A stretch of DNA of 64,000 nucleotides from Deltaproteobacteria bacterium (GCA_016183065.1 JACPFF010000030.1:30638-94637); one strand, 5' to 3'. Positions 18,617-28,379 are shown, counted from the stretch's first letter. The notes: generated by a model not told the origin, from the letters alone. Program-made: numbers and translations.

Positions 18617-20319
18617 TACATCTCGGTGTATTCTGGCCCACTCCCCCCTTCGGGCGGGGTAAGGAGGCCCCCTTTGGCGCTGATGGCACCGCATTGCACA
18701 CAATTGGTCGGATTCATGACCAGCCTCCGCGCACCCACCCCGCCAGGTCCCCATTCGTAGACCTCGGCGGGACACATCCGGATCCATGTCTTGCCGATGA
18801 CGTCCGGCACGGCGGTGGTCACACGGAGGTGATTTGGCTGATGGTCACGGCTCCGGTTCCCCGACGCATGCACACCGGTCAGTTTATCGAACGTGAGGTG
18901 CCCATCGGCCCTGGGCCACTCGCGTCCACCATCAGACACCGGATGCATAGCATCGGCCTCCAGGCCCCAGATGCCGCCCGGAAAACGCCCACCGGTCAGC
19001 AACATACACCCGGCCAAGAGCGATCCCATCCAGAACCCGTAGTGATAGGCCTGCCGGACATTGCGAACGGCATAGAGCTCCTGCATGATGAAGCTGTTGC
19101 GGATGGCGACATCGTATCCGACGAGTGTCCGTTCCGGTTGCTGCGCGGCCAACGCGGCAAAGATCGCCTCGGCCGCATAGATCCCCGACCGCATCGCATA
19201 GTGGATCCCCTTGAGCGCCGGCACATTGACAAAGCCCGCAGCATCGCCAACCACGCACGCACCGGGGAGATGGAACTGTGTGGGCAATGCGGCATAGCCC
19301 CCTTCCGGAATGGTCTTCGCGCCCCACCATTGATCGACGTGCTTTCCACCGGCAAGGACCCTGCGAAAGAGCGGATGCTCCTTCAATGCCTGCAGCAGAT
19401 GGTGCACCGAGAGCGAGGCATCGGCATAATCGAGCCCGACCACCATGCCGAGCGCCACCCGGTTCGGACCGACGGGATACGCAAAACTCCCGCCAAATTC
19501 CCGAAAAGCACGGCCCGTCCGCAACGGCCAGCCCATGGTGTGGAGGATGGCATCGAGCGCTGTCGGCACCTCCCAGACCTCTTTGACGCCGAGGGCGTAG
19601 ATTTGCGGATGGCGGCGCGCGACACCAAAGTGATGGAGCATAGCGCTTGTCAGGGGACTCGTCCCCCCATCGCTCATCACCGTCCAGTGGGCCACCAGAT
19701 CGACACCGGGTTCAAAGTTGGCGAGTGGCGCGCCATCTTTTCCGCGCCCCTTGTCTCCGGTACGCACCCCGGACACGACCCCGTCCTGCACGAGCATTTT
19801 CACGCCGGTCGTCTCATTGAGGATCATCACCCCGGCGGCTTCCGCCTGTTGTCCCAACCACGCACCGACGCGCGAGAGCGAGGCGATCATATTGCCGTGA
19901 TTGCGCATGGTCGGCGGGACCGGCATCCGCCACGCCCGGCGTGGTGTCAGAAAATAGACCCGCTCCGCAGGAACCGACTGGGCGAATGGAAAGTCAGCCG
20001 CCGTGAGTTGTGGAAAGAGTGTGTGAAACGGACCAGGATTGACGACCGCGCCGGAGAGGAGATGCGCTCCGGGATATTTCCCTTTCTCGATGACCGCGAC
20101 CGGGAATTCCCCCAATCGTTCCTTGATCGCCGGGGCCCCGTTCAATAACTGCGCCAGCCGGATGGCCCCTGCCAGTCCTGCGGGGCCGGCCCCCACGAAG
20201 AGAACCCCCACACAGACCTGTTGCCCCTCCGGAAGCCGGTCGGTGGCAAGAAACTCGTTCGGTGATACGTCCGGTGCATATTGTGCGGGGACCTCATCCA
20301 TGCGGGCGGGGGCTATCAT
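18616..20319 (-). CDS. Electron transfer flavoprotein:quinone oxidoreductase
   Basis: This 567-residue enzyme passes electrons from reduced ETF, loaded by acyl-CoA and other dehydrogenases, to membrane quinone. The N-terminal FAD-binding motif is VGAGPAGLAGAIRLAQ (from residue 42). The LLSGAVVNPG segment and the C-terminal ferredoxin-like part (MCPAEVYEW, then NCVQCGAISAKGG, then TPPEGGSGPEY) identify the family. In the C-terminal part, Cys516, Cys540 and Cys543 are present, but the fourth ligand expected at 546 is Ile. Cluster binding may therefore be altered. It is divergent from the methyltransferase-like gene. No etfAB is in the window. Confidence 0.9.
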   Translation of the reverse strand: MIAPARMDEVPAQYAPDVSPNEFLATDRLPEGQQVCVGVLFVGAGPAGLAGAIRLAQLLNGAPAIKERLGEFPVAVIEKGKYPGAHLLSGAVVNPGPFHTLFPQLTAADFPFAQSVPAERVYFLTPRRAWRMPVPPTMRNHGNMIASLSRVGAWLGQQAEAAGVMILNETTGVKMLVQDGVVSGVRTGDKGRGKDGAPLANFEPGVDLVAHWTVMSDGGTSPLTSAMLHHFGVARRHPQIYALGVKEVWEVPTALDAILHTMGWPLRTGRAFREFGGSFAYPVGPNRVALGMVVGLDYADASLSVHHLLQALKEHPLFRRVLAGGKHVDQWWGAKTIPEGGYAALPTQFHLPGACVVGDAAGFVNVPALKGIHYAMRSGIYAAEAIFAALAAQQPERTLVGYDVAIRNSFIMQELYAVRNVRQAYHYGFWMGSLLAGCMLLTGGRFPGGIWGLEADAMHPVSDGGREWPRADGHLTFDKLTGVHASGNRSRDHQPNHLRVTTAVPDVIGKTWIRMCPAEVYEWGPGGVGARRLVMNPTNCVQCGAISAKGGLLTPPEGGSGPEYTEM

Positions 20320-20350
20320 CCTTCGGCAGGGACGTCAACGAACGGCCACC

Positions 20351-20395
20351 GTGGGGCCCCACGACCCGGCCGTACCGCGGCGCCTAAGGGAAGTC
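20351..20395 (+). repeat. Truncated copy of the dispersed element (left module)
   Basis: It begins GTGGGGCCCCACGACCCGGC and continues CGTACCGCGGCG, closely matching the left module at 43.65 and 44.73 kb. The right part of the element is absent. It lies in the divergent gap between the ETF:quinone oxidoreductase and methyltransferase-like genes. Confidence 0.65.
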
Positions 20396-20443
20396 CCGCG
20401 TCACACAACTTTCCGCAGACCGGATCGATAAACGTCTTGCGGC

Positions 20444-21625
20444 ATGAAGACGCGTCCACCCACAGCATTGCAACAGGCAACGGGGCACGCTGTGGCAGAG
20501 ACGGCGGCCTATGCACACTGGCGGCGTGATTATCGCGCACCCGTGGTGACCGTTCCACGCCAGACCCGGAGTTCGGCAGCGACGCTCTCGCAGTGGTTCT
20601 GGAAGGGGCTCGACCGATACCATGAGCGTCGCACCCTGGATGACGCCATACATCTCACGATGGGCGCCCCCTGCGGTCCGCTCCCACTGGCGGTTGAGCG
20701 CGCACTGACACGAATGGAGCCTGGCAAGGCCGCGCCCGTCCTCGAGATCGGTGCCGGGCAGCGGCTCGTGGCCGCGGGTCTCAAGGCCCTCTTTGGCGAT
20801 CGGATTTTTTTGGCCGAGGTCTCCCCGAAGTTCACCGGAATTCCCAACGTGATCGATTTGGAACTCGCCCAGACCCCTATTGAGAACTGCAGACTTCCGG
20901 CCAACACCTTTCAATTCATCTATTCCCTCTTTGGGTCGTATTACGCCCGCGATCAAATCGCCCTCTTGGGCAACGTGCTCCAGAGTGTGATGGTCGGCGG
21001 CGAGGCCTTCCTCATTACGCGTAACAATCGACGGTTCCGGCGCCTCTCTGAGGCCGTCACACAGCATCATGCCGACGCATCCCGTTTTGGCATTGCCATG
21101 GCCTGCCAAGAGTGGTGGCACGACGACGGGAGCCGCTTTGGCGTGCGGTACGGCTCGGTCTGGCTCAAGAAACTGGCAGAGGATGCCGATCTCCTCGCGT
21201 ATCTGGCAGCATGCCTCATGCAACTCCATCGGCCTCTGCCAGCATCGTCTCCACCACCCTCGCCCATCGTGCACCTCTGCACCGAGGGACCAGCCCTCCC
21301 CAGCGAAGAGGTACCGGACGCGCAGCGCCAGGCCATCACTGCCGCATTGATCGAGACGTCGCTGCACGCGTGGAATCTTTCGCGAGACACTTTCTGTTAC
21401 AAGGTCAGCCAGACCACGGGAGACGAGGTCTTTGCGGCAATCGTCGCACAATGTGTCCAGTGGAGTACACAATCGCCCCACATCCCTCTCACAACGATCA
21501 TCCGCGTCTTGCTCGACCAAGTCTATGCCATCCGCGATTCAGACCTCACGCTCCCGGCAATGAAACGCGATGATTGGGAGAGCTTTCTTCGGCATATCAA
21601 CGATCCACTCTATCAGCATGGATAA
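20444..21625 (+). CDS. Methyltransferase-like hypothetical protein
   Basis: This 393-residue protein has a Rossmann-type SAM-binding pattern. Motif I is VLEIGAGQRLVAAGL (about residues 98-112), followed by an acidic strand end in IFLAEVSP and a motif-IV-like segment FIYSLFGSYYARDQI. LLGNVLQSVMVGGEAFLITRN resembles the usual helix-strand after motif IV. The C-terminal part (about residue 250 onward) is helical and unrecognised. The substrate cannot be inferred. It is transcribed away from the ETF:quinone oxidoreductase gene and convergent with a lipoprotein gene 15 bp downstream. Confidence 0.6.
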   Translation: MKTRPPTALQQATGHAVAETAAYAHWRRDYRAPVVTVPRQTRSSAATLSQWFWKGLDRYHERRTLDDAIHLTMGAPCGPLPLAVERALTRMEPGKAAPVLEIGAGQRLVAAGLKALFGDRIFLAEVSPKFTGIPNVIDLELAQTPIENCRLPANTFQFIYSLFGSYYARDQIALLGNVLQSVMVGGEAFLITRNNRRFRRLSEAVTQHHADASRFGIAMACQEWWHDDGSRFGVRYGSVWLKKLAEDADLLAYLAACLMQLHRPLPASSPPPSPIVHLCTEGPALPSEEVPDAQRQAITAALIETSLHAWNLSRDTFCYKVSQTTGDEVFAAIVAQCVQWSTQSPHIPLTTIIRVLLDQVYAIRDSDLTLPAMKRDDWESFLRHINDPLYQHG

Positions 21626-21640
21626 TCGGCCTTTCAGGCG

Positions 21641-23248
21641 TTACTGCGCGGTCACATAGAACGTGAAGTTGGCCTGACTATTGATCGTGGCGTAGCCGCT
21701 CGTCACGCCATTTGCCCCGGCCACGATCTCGAGGTAATAGGTGTTCCCGGCGGTGAGCGTCGGCGCGATCGTAATGGTCTTCCCGTCGGCGCTGAATTGA
21801 TAGGAGAGCTCCACCGCCATCTCGATGTCATTGCGCATCATGCGTACGGTCGTGCTCGTCACCGAATCCCGATCGATGGCCTTGTCGAAACTGATGGCGA
21901 TCGTCGGTGTGGTGGAAACGGTTGTTGGCGCACCCGACGATGAGGAGACCGCGGTGCCACCACTGGTCACAGTCGGCGTGGAGAGCTCCAGAATCTGCTC
22001 ACGGCAATCGATCCAGTCGCTCTCCAAATCGTAGAGAGAACACGCCGATGTCACGGCCGTCGCATCGGAGGCCGCCAGCGCAATCGTGACGTCTGCGGCA
22101 TCGGTCGCACAATTGTCCCAGGTCTCGCCCGCGGCATAGCTGATCGCCGGGACCGTGCCAGCCTCGCGCGGCGTGGCACCAGTCACTACGGCAAGATGGT
22201 CGGCTGCAACCCCTGCTGTGGCGTCATTATCCACGGCAATGGTCGCGCCGTTCCACCCCTGTGTCACGTCGTCGGTCTCGGATTCCACTTCATCGGCAAA
22301 TTCCTGATAGACCACGTGGCCCGCTCCGTCGGCAACGGCCAGGAGATCGACATCATAGGTCGCACCAGCCACATTGTGGTCGACGAGATCGCTTGAGGCA
22401 GAGGCGCGGACATTTTTGAGATAATGGACCTGATCGCCGGAGTAGATATAATCGAATGCAACATAGCCATCATAGAGAAAGGTTGTTTCGGACTGCTGCA
22501 ACGTCCCCTCGGTCCATTCCCGGTCACCCTCTTCGGGGAGAGAGACGGCCTGCGTGGTGATCGTCTTGGCCTCGTAGTGATTATTGGCGTCAATCGTCGC
22601 ACTCGTCACCGTGGAATAATCGCGTGTCGCCTGCAACCGCTTCTCTTTCAGGACCATGGTGGCTGACGATCCGCTCCCCTGGTCAATCTCTGTGGAGATA
22701 AACCCGTCCTGCCCGCCGTCCGTGCAAAAGAAGGCCTCCACGAGCGAGATGGCACTACCGGTACGGACCACCCGAATCTTGATCCGATCGAGATCGGCAT
22801 CGATCCCTGCCGGATAGGCCAGATCGACAACGTGGTATGCCCCATCGTAGATATCGACCTCGGGATGGAGGCGAAAGAGCTCCTGCAATGTACAGAGTCG
22901 TTCATCACCATCCACCGCGGCATGGACACCTTCACGAATGGCCTTGAACGACTCACACGCGGCATAACTGTTCGACGACGTAAATGTTGAGGCCGTGACA
23001 CTCCCCATCATCAGGTAATCCGCGCCGCTGTCGTGGGACTTCGCAGTACCAGCAGGCGCGGCGAGGCTGCCTGTGAGGGTGCTGCCAATGGGATCGGTCG
23101 CGCGCGGGAGTTCGTCGATGGTCGCAAAGGTCCCCGGGAGCTCAATAGGGATCGGGTCTGCCGAACTCCCAGTCGGTGCAGAGGCCCCGCCGCACCCGAT
23201 GGTCATCAGGAAGAACAGGAGCGGCGCTCTACGGCAGAGGAAGTCCAT
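21641..23248 (-). CDS. Lipoprotein with C-terminal Ig-like (Big_5) domain
   Basis: From the ATG at 23248 the protein has 535 residues. It starts MDFLCRRAPLLFFLMTIGCG, a lipoprotein signal with the acylated Cys at position 19. A longer frame to 23356 exists but would bury this signal. The middle region is Thr/Asp/Ala-rich and unrecognised. The C-terminal 110 residues match a bacterial Ig-like Big_5 domain, with the patterns TPTIAISFDKAIDRDSVTS, GKTITIAPTLTAGNTYYLEI and the final FTFYV strand. It is probably displayed on the outer membrane. A similar Big_5 architecture is found in the giant lipoprotein at 53.4-58.0 kb. Confidence 0.7.
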   Translation of the reverse strand: MDFLCRRAPLLFFLMTIGCGGASAPTGSSADPIPIELPGTFATIDELPRATDPIGSTLTGSLAAPAGTAKSHDSGADYLMMGSVTASTFTSSNSYAACESFKAIREGVHAAVDGDERLCTLQELFRLHPEVDIYDGAYHVVDLAYPAGIDADLDRIKIRVVRTGSAISLVEAFFCTDGGQDGFISTEIDQGSGSSATMVLKEKRLQATRDYSTVTSATIDANNHYEAKTITTQAVSLPEEGDREWTEGTLQQSETTFLYDGYVAFDYIYSGDQVHYLKNVRASASSDLVDHNVAGATYDVDLLAVADGAGHVVYQEFADEVESETDDVTQGWNGATIAVDNDATAGVAADHLAVVTGATPREAGTVPAISYAAGETWDNCATDAADVTIALAASDATAVTSACSLYDLESDWIDCREQILELSTPTVTSGGTAVSSSSGAPTTVSTTPTIAISFDKAIDRDSVTSTTVRMMRNDIEMAVELSYQFSADGKTITIAPTLTAGNTYYLEIVAGANGVTSGYATINSQANFTFYVTAQ

Positions 23249-23495
23249 ATATCGATGATATCTTATCCGCCCCATACCTGCCAAGACAGCAAGAGGCATG
23301 CCAGGAAAAGAAAAAATATGCCACAATAATATCAATAAGTTATGTGACATGCCCAACGAAAAATCACGACGGAATCATTTTCATAGTGAGAAAATACCCA
23401 CACGTCACCATTGTGCCAACGGCCGTCGCGGGCGCGACCGCACGCATGTGATAGACAAGTGGATCGATTTTCGACAAGGGTGGCAGGTCGTTGAC

Positions 23496-26400
23496 ATGAA
23501 AGAGACTCGCGAGCCAGAGCAGCGCGCTGAGCAACTTTTGCGGTGTTCAACCGATAATACTCCTATGACAATAGGGATCCGTTTTTTGGTCGAGGCGGTG
23601 GAGCGGGGACTGCTCAAAGACCCTATTGACCGGGCGATCGCCGAGGCAGGGGCCTCCGGCCTGCCGCAGGACGACGTGGAGGGCTTCGACCTCGATACGT
23701 CCCGGTTCCGACTCTCTCACTCTGAATTGCATCAATTGGCCGGAGATCCGCGGCTCCGATCCCTCTGTGGTAATACCACAGAACGTCAGTGCGGCGAGAA
23801 GGTCATCGCCCATATCCGGAAACGTTTTGGGGGGTCACCGGCATTGCGGGGCACAAGCGCGCAGTTCCGCCATCGATCGTATGCCACAGTGCGTGAGCGT
23901 GCACGGAATGGCAGTCGGCTCGAGCGGCTCGAGCTGGAAGAGGCCTTGACGCAGATGGCCACGATTGATCCCCATTTTTTTGAAGCCGAGATGGTGGCGT
24001 TGCTGAAAGACCACGACTTTGCCGACCTCCACCTCGCACTCACGGCACTGATTCCCGCGCAGCTTACACAAGCACTGATGCAACGACTGGCACAGGCCGT
24101 TCTCGCCCTGCCACCGTCAGACGACCGCACCACCCTGCATCCGTTGGAAGAGGCGTTGACGGTCGCCATGCAGTCGATGGCCGCACAGCGACGCTCGTAT
24201 CATCCTGGAGGTTCCACGGAGGGGAAAAAACCGGATCCCCTCGCCAGGGAATTTCCACACCTGCTCGAACGCTCTCTGGGCCAAATAGACGGGATCACAC
24301 CCGATCTCGTCCGGTATGCGCAGGCCATGTATCCACTGCCAGTGATGCCACCAGAGGTGTTTGAACCGCTGCTCCGCTGGATGGGGTTGCCGGCGCCGGG
24401 CGGCGAACAATCGGCGCTGGCACAGGATATTCATCAGTCACTCTTCTGGATGGATGACAAAACCGCGGCAATGAGGGGACGGTTGGAACAGGCCCTCGAC
24501 GCCACCGCTGCGCAAGTCCGCGCATTATCAGCGTTTGCGCTGCTCCGCCAAGCGCATATTCCCGGACTCCCCGATGACGCTGCACACTCATTGGGAGGCA
24601 TTTTTCAGGCTGCGGTCGGGGGGAACGCCGTTGCACAACAGATGACGGACCTGCTCATCCAGGCGTTTCGCGGGCAGCTCACCACCGAAACCCTACTGAC
24701 ATCCCTCATCGAGGTGGCCCGCAAGGCGGTCACACTCCCGGCCGCCTGCACACATTTTCTCGATGCCATGACACAGGGAGAGCCATCAGGGGCCGCCGAT
24801 ATTGCCGCAATATTGCTCAAAAGCAACCCCTATGGGGGGTCCGAGTATCCCATGTTTCTGTATCATACCCCCGAGTGCATCATTCTCGCGCGCTATCGCG
24901 AAGAACTCGCACTCGGCGCTCCAGGCCCGACCATGGCTGCAGTGCGGGATGCCGCGCAGCACGGTGCTCCTGCAAGCCGATTGCATGCCGTTTCAACGCT
25001 CTACCAATTGGTGCGCAACGCCCCAGCAACCAGCATGCACCAGGAACGGGCTCTGTTGGTGACCGGATTTGCCTCGTTGCCCGCCGATAAGGCGGCCGCC
25101 ATGGTGCGCGTCTTTGATAATGATCCCGTGTTCCAGGAGGCCATGAGGAATAACGATCTGTTCATTCACAAGTTTGCGACCGAGACCATTCCAGCGCATC
25201 TCAGTCGCCTGGTCGGCGAGGTCAGGAACTGGAACGCACTGGCAAAAGAGCGCTACGTTGACGATGTTGCGCGCTATTGTCCCGCGGGGATGCAACGGGA
25301 GATCTACACGGAACTCCTCTCCCAGAACGATCCAATGATCGCGCAGAAAATCATGGCACGATTGAAAGAGGAGCTGCCCGCTGACTGGTTACGCCATCGC
25401 GCGTTCTCCGCGGCGCTCGCTGGTGTGCTGGCGGCCCATCTCGCCACTGATCCGGATGACGACCAGGTCAAGGTGATTGCGGGGAGGATGATAGGAGCTC
25501 CCGCCAATCCGGCATCCGACACCACGAAGACCGTTGCACAAGAGGCATTGCAAAACGGAGTCATGCAACAACTGCCGACCGTCCCCGCAAACCGAGTCCC
25601 GGTCCTGATGGAGATCCTCCATGCCATTGACCCCAAGCGGAGCTACGCCATCGCCGACACGGTCATCGCGGAAGAGGAGGATCCGGACCGGCGGGAAAGC
25701 GCACTCACGTGGGCGCTTGCGCATCATGATCCTGATACCCTCCTCCGGCAGGTCGTCTCACCCGCCACAGACCCACGCCTCCTCAAGAGTGCCGTGGTCT
25801 ATGTCGCGAACACGGAATCGTTGCGCGACATCTGGTTGCCACGATTTCTGGCACCCGAAATGCCAGACACCGTCCGCGCGAAGGCCTTTTATGAATTCGC
25901 CGGCACCCCCACGCACGAAATGTTTGACCGCGCCAAGACTCTGCTTGCAAGCCCGAATGCGGAATCCCCGGAGATGACAGCTGCAGCACTGAGCTATCTC
26001 ATGTCGGTGGTCTATTTTGCCAGACAGGTCAACACGGCACAACCGGATCCCAGGCTCGACGTCTTTCAACCCTTTGCGACCGAGTATGATGCGGTCATTG
26101 GCCTGGCCCGAAAGTGCTGCGACACCGCATGGCCCGATCCGGTCCGGGCTCAGGCACTCATGGCCTTGCATGCATTCCCGGCAACCACGGAGGTCGCCGA
26201 GTATATCGCCATGACGTTTGCTCGCAGCGATTCAGAGTCCCTGCGCGCAGCTGCACTCATCGTCCTTGATCCACTCCAGCACCACGCACTCTTTCAGGGC
26301 GTGATCCCCACGGCCTCAGCCGACACCTGCAATGTTGCGACGTGGCCGATTGACGGCTACCTGAGTAATCACCGAGGGATGCCGCTGCCCACCCATGAAG

Positions 26401-26546
26401 CGCGTCAATTCCTGCAATTGCTCCGTGCGATCTACGACCGTGCCTCGGAGCTCCCTGATGCAGCCGGTGTCGCGGACACGGCCCACGCGTTGATGAGGCA
26501 GGTGACTGCCAGACACGCGATGGGTCTCAGCACACGCCCGGACTGA
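23496..26546 (+). CDS. Long alpha-helical repeat-like protein, hypothetical
   Basis: From the ATG at 23496 the protein has 1016 residues; the frame is open to 23298, but the added N-terminus is basic and low in quality. No catalytic motif or membrane segment was seen. The sequence is almost entirely helical, with recurring Ala/Leu-rich helix pairs and the spacing of HEAT or armadillo-like solenoids, for example VRALSAFALLRQAHIPGLPD and RAKAFYEFAGTPTHEM. Such proteins often serve as scaffolds. It is cytoplasmic by absence of a signal. Its stop is 2 bp from the convergent small membrane-protein gene. Confidence 0.65.
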   Translation: MKETREPEQRAEQLLRCSTDNTPMTIGIRFLVEAVERGLLKDPIDRAIAEAGASGLPQDDVEGFDLDTSRFRLSHSELHQLAGDPRLRSLCGNTTERQCGEKVIAHIRKRFGGSPALRGTSAQFRHRSYATVRERARNGSRLERLELEEALTQMATIDPHFFEAEMVALLKDHDFADLHLALTALIPAQLTQALMQRLAQAVLALPPSDDRTTLHPLEEALTVAMQSMAAQRRSYHPGGSTEGKKPDPLAREFPHLLERSLGQIDGITPDLVRYAQAMYPLPVMPPEVFEPLLRWMGLPAPGGEQSALAQDIHQSLFWMDDKTAAMRGRLEQALDATAAQVRALSAFALLRQAHIPGLPDDAAHSLGGIFQAAVGGNAVAQQMTDLLIQAFRGQLTTETLLTSLIEVARKAVTLPAACTHFLDAMTQGEPSGAADIAAILLKSNPYGGSEYPMFLYHTPECIILARYREELALGAPGPTMAAVRDAAQHGAPASRLHAVSTLYQLVRNAPATSMHQERALLVTGFASLPADKAAAMVRVFDNDPVFQEAMRNNDLFIHKFATETIPAHLSRLVGEVRNWNALAKERYVDDVARYCPAGMQREIYTELLSQNDPMIAQKIMARLKEELPADWLRHRAFSAALAGVLAAHLATDPDDDQVKVIAGRMIGAPANPASDTTKTVAQEALQNGVMQQLPTVPANRVPVLMEILHAIDPKRSYAIADTVIAEEEDPDRRESALTWALAHHDPDTLLRQVVSPATDPRLLKSAVVYVANTESLRDIWLPRFLAPEMPDTVRAKAFYEFAGTPTHEMFDRAKTLLASPNAESPEMTAAALSYLMSVVYFARQVNTAQPDPRLDVFQPFATEYDAVIGLARKCCDTAWPDPVRAQALMALHAFPATTEVAEYIAMTFARSDSESLRAAALIVLDPLQHHALFQGVIPTASADTCNVATWPIDGYLSNHRGMPLPTHEARQFLQLLRAIYDRASELPDAAGVADTAHALMRQVTARHAMGLSTRPD

Positions 26547-26548
26547 GA

Positions 26549-26767
26549 TCACGGCAGATATCCATAAGGAATGATTTTTAACGTCATCAAGATGCAGAGA
26601 AGCCCCAGGATAATGACCACCACGCCCGCGATGCTCATTGCGACCGCGAGATCTTTCCGAACGTGATGACTCACCGCAACAAGCGCACATCCCACACCAA
26701 CACCGACGAGCCCCACGATGATAAACAGTGTGGTGAGCCCCTGTAATCCGTTCGTGAAAATTTCCAT
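26549..26767 (-). CDS. Small two-helix membrane protein
   Basis: From the ATG at 26767 the protein has 72 residues with two hydrophobic helices (about residues 12-34 and 42-64) separated by a short basic loop (SHHVRKD). It is probably an integral inner-membrane protein. The frame extends upstream to 26905, but that would place the start in the neighbouring terminator. The function is unknown. Confidence 0.55.
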   Translation of the reverse strand: MEIFTNGLQGLTTLFIIVGLVGVGVGCALVAVSHHVRKDLAVAMSIAGVVVIILGLLCILMTLKIIPYGYLP

Positions 26768-26864
26768 AGGAGTGAAAGTGCCAGATCTTCGTCGGAATGC
26801 GGGGAGTTTGTCAACGGCCTCTTCTGCGCTTCTCCCTGGGAGCGAGACCATGACACGGCACAAA

Positions 26865-26901
26865 ATCACAGGGCCGCAACGCACGGTCGCGGCCCTGTGA
26901 T
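26865..26901 (-). terminator. Rho-independent terminator of the cytochrome-porin gene
   Basis: A perfect 13-bp stem (ATCACAGGGCCGC and GCGGCCCTGTGAT) with an 11-base loop is followed on the minus strand by TTTTG. It sits 23 bp beyond the stop of the cytochrome-porin gene. Confidence 0.8.
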
Positions 26902-26923
26902 GCACTCGCTATGACAGGCCCGA

Positions 26924-28255
26924 TTAGAACATCGCCCGAACATTCAGCAACAGTTCGTGCTGACGGCCGTTCGCGCGTGAACGCAACTCTTCGCGGGTCG
27001 TCAGCCCAATGCGCATGTTCTGCCGCGGCATGTAGGACACATGCTGCGAAATCTTGTGGTATTCTTCCCCGCTGTTTTGCGAATCCCAGACGTTGTCATA
27101 CTGGAGGGCGGCAAACCAGCGCTCGTTGATGAGATATCCCAACTGGCCGGTGATGTTATGCCGCGTGTTGCGCGCATTGGTGGCCATGTCGTAGTTCCGC
27201 TCTTTCTGCATGAAATAGGCCCCGATAAAATCGATCCTGTCCTTCCACCGCACATTGGTCCCTCCCGACATGGCATAGTAGGTGTTGCGCACCTGTGCGG
27301 CGGCCGAATTGGTCGTGTCGCGGCCCCACATCCCCCATCCGGAGATGGCGGACCCGGCAAAGGCCCCCTCGGGGATTTCCAGACGAAGGGTACCGAAGAA
27401 GTTTTTGTACTGGTTGTTGTCGACAAAACGGGTCCCGTTCGCCGCACCGAGTGAATAGAGGAAATATTGGTTGTACCCATACAGCTCCACCCCTGGCGTC
27501 GGGCTGCCAAACCGGATCGTATCTTCGGTCGCGGGTGCGGCGGCCGCTCCCTGGCTTGAACGGGTATTGGTCGCCTGGACGTTGATATTGGGAACCATCC
27601 GCAAACGACCGGTCTGCGCATGCCAGTTCATCATGGAGAGCTTGCCTGCACGGAGGTTGAGCCACGAAGTCTTGAAGAGATTATGATAACCGAGCGTAAA
27701 CCAGTTGACATGGGCGACATCGCTGGCATCGCCGGGAATCTCGGTCTCGATGAAGATCGAGGCATTTTTGAAGATCGTCCCCGCGGTAAAGAACTGCACC
27801 CATCGAGCGGCACCAAAGTTGATCTGCGGCTTGAAACTGCCATTGACATTGCGTGACTTTGTGGTGACTTCCACCGGCGAGACGCTCACCCGCACACCAA
27901 AAAGATGCCCGATTTTGTCGATGAAGGTCGTCTCGCTCACCTCGGTTTTGGTCTCATCCCCGTCTTCGGTCTCCGGAATCTGGTAGCCGTTTTTCGCGAA
28001 TTTTTCTCCATAGGCATTCAACCGCGGAAACGAGGTATGACAGGTCTGACAGGGCATTTCGTACTTTCGGGTCCACTGGGCCACCGCGTTCGCGGACTGG
28101 AGTGCGATCAACGGGGCCCGTGGAGGAAAGGCGATCTCACTCCACACCGCCCGCTGCGGACACGGCGTCCGATACCAGTGGATGGTCAGTGCCGTGGTGA
28201 AGAAGCCGACGACGGCAACCCCAAGGATCACCACCACTCTTTTATGATGCCGCAT
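26924..28255 (-). CDS. Fused monoheme cytochrome c / outer-membrane porin (Cyc2-like)
   Basis: The ATG at 28255 has a strong ribosome binding site (AAGGGGGGG), giving 443 residues. A hydrophobic N-terminal segment (residues 8-26) is the signal. One c-type heme site, CQTCH (residues 69-73), follows, with the context FPRLNAYGEKFAKNGYQ. The rest, about 350 residues, alternates polar and aromatic residues and ends ...LLNVRAMF, with a terminal Phe, as in outer-membrane beta-barrels. This layout of one heme on a porin matches the Cyc2 architecture used for electron transfer across the outer membrane, for example in iron oxidation. The exact substrate is not inferable. It is preceded by CRP/FNR-like palindromes and followed by a terminator, so it is probably monocistronic. 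Confidence 0.75.
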   Translation of the reverse strand: MRHHKRVVVILGVAVVGFFTTALTIHWYRTPCPQRAVWSEIAFPPRAPLIALQSANAVAQWTRKYEMPCQTCHTSFPRLNAYGEKFAKNGYQIPETEDGDETKTEVSETTFIDKIGHLFGVRVSVSPVEVTTKSRNVNGSFKPQINFGAARWVQFFTAGTIFKNASIFIETEIPGDASDVAHVNWFTLGYHNLFKTSWLNLRAGKLSMMNWHAQTGRLRMVPNINVQATNTRSSQGAAAAPATEDTIRFGSPTPGVELYGYNQYFLYSLGAANGTRFVDNNQYKNFFGTLRLEIPEGAFAGSAISGWGMWGRDTTNSAAAQVRNTYYAMSGGTNVRWKDRIDFIGAYFMQKERNYDMATNARNTRHNITGQLGYLINERWFAALQYDNVWDSQNSGEEYHKISQHVSYMPRQNMRIGLTTREELRSRANGRQHELLLNVRAMF

Positions 28256-28342
28256 ATCCCCCCCCTTGCAGATGCACAGTTTATGGCGCGAATTTCCAAA
28301 TCCCTGGGGGTCCATTACCATAACAGTTCTCTGTGAGACAAC

Positions 28343-28379
28343 GTGATAGTGATCACTGGACTATGTGATACCTGTCATA
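28343..28379 (-). promoter_or_regulatory. CRP/FNR-type palindromes upstream of the cytochrome-porin gene
   Basis: Two sites lie 88-124 bp before the start at 28255. GTGAT-AGTG-ATCAC (28343-28356) is a perfect dyad close to the FNR consensus TTGAT-N4-ATCAA. TGTGA-N6-TCATA (28364-28379) differs from the CRP consensus half-site by one base. Their position fits control of an electron-transfer gene by a CRP/FNR-family regulator. Confidence 0.5.

Noticed and set aside
18574..20148. 524-residue antisense frame over the ETF:quinone oxidoreductase gene
   Set aside because: It is the complement of a gene with clear FAD and cluster motifs and has no recognisable domain.
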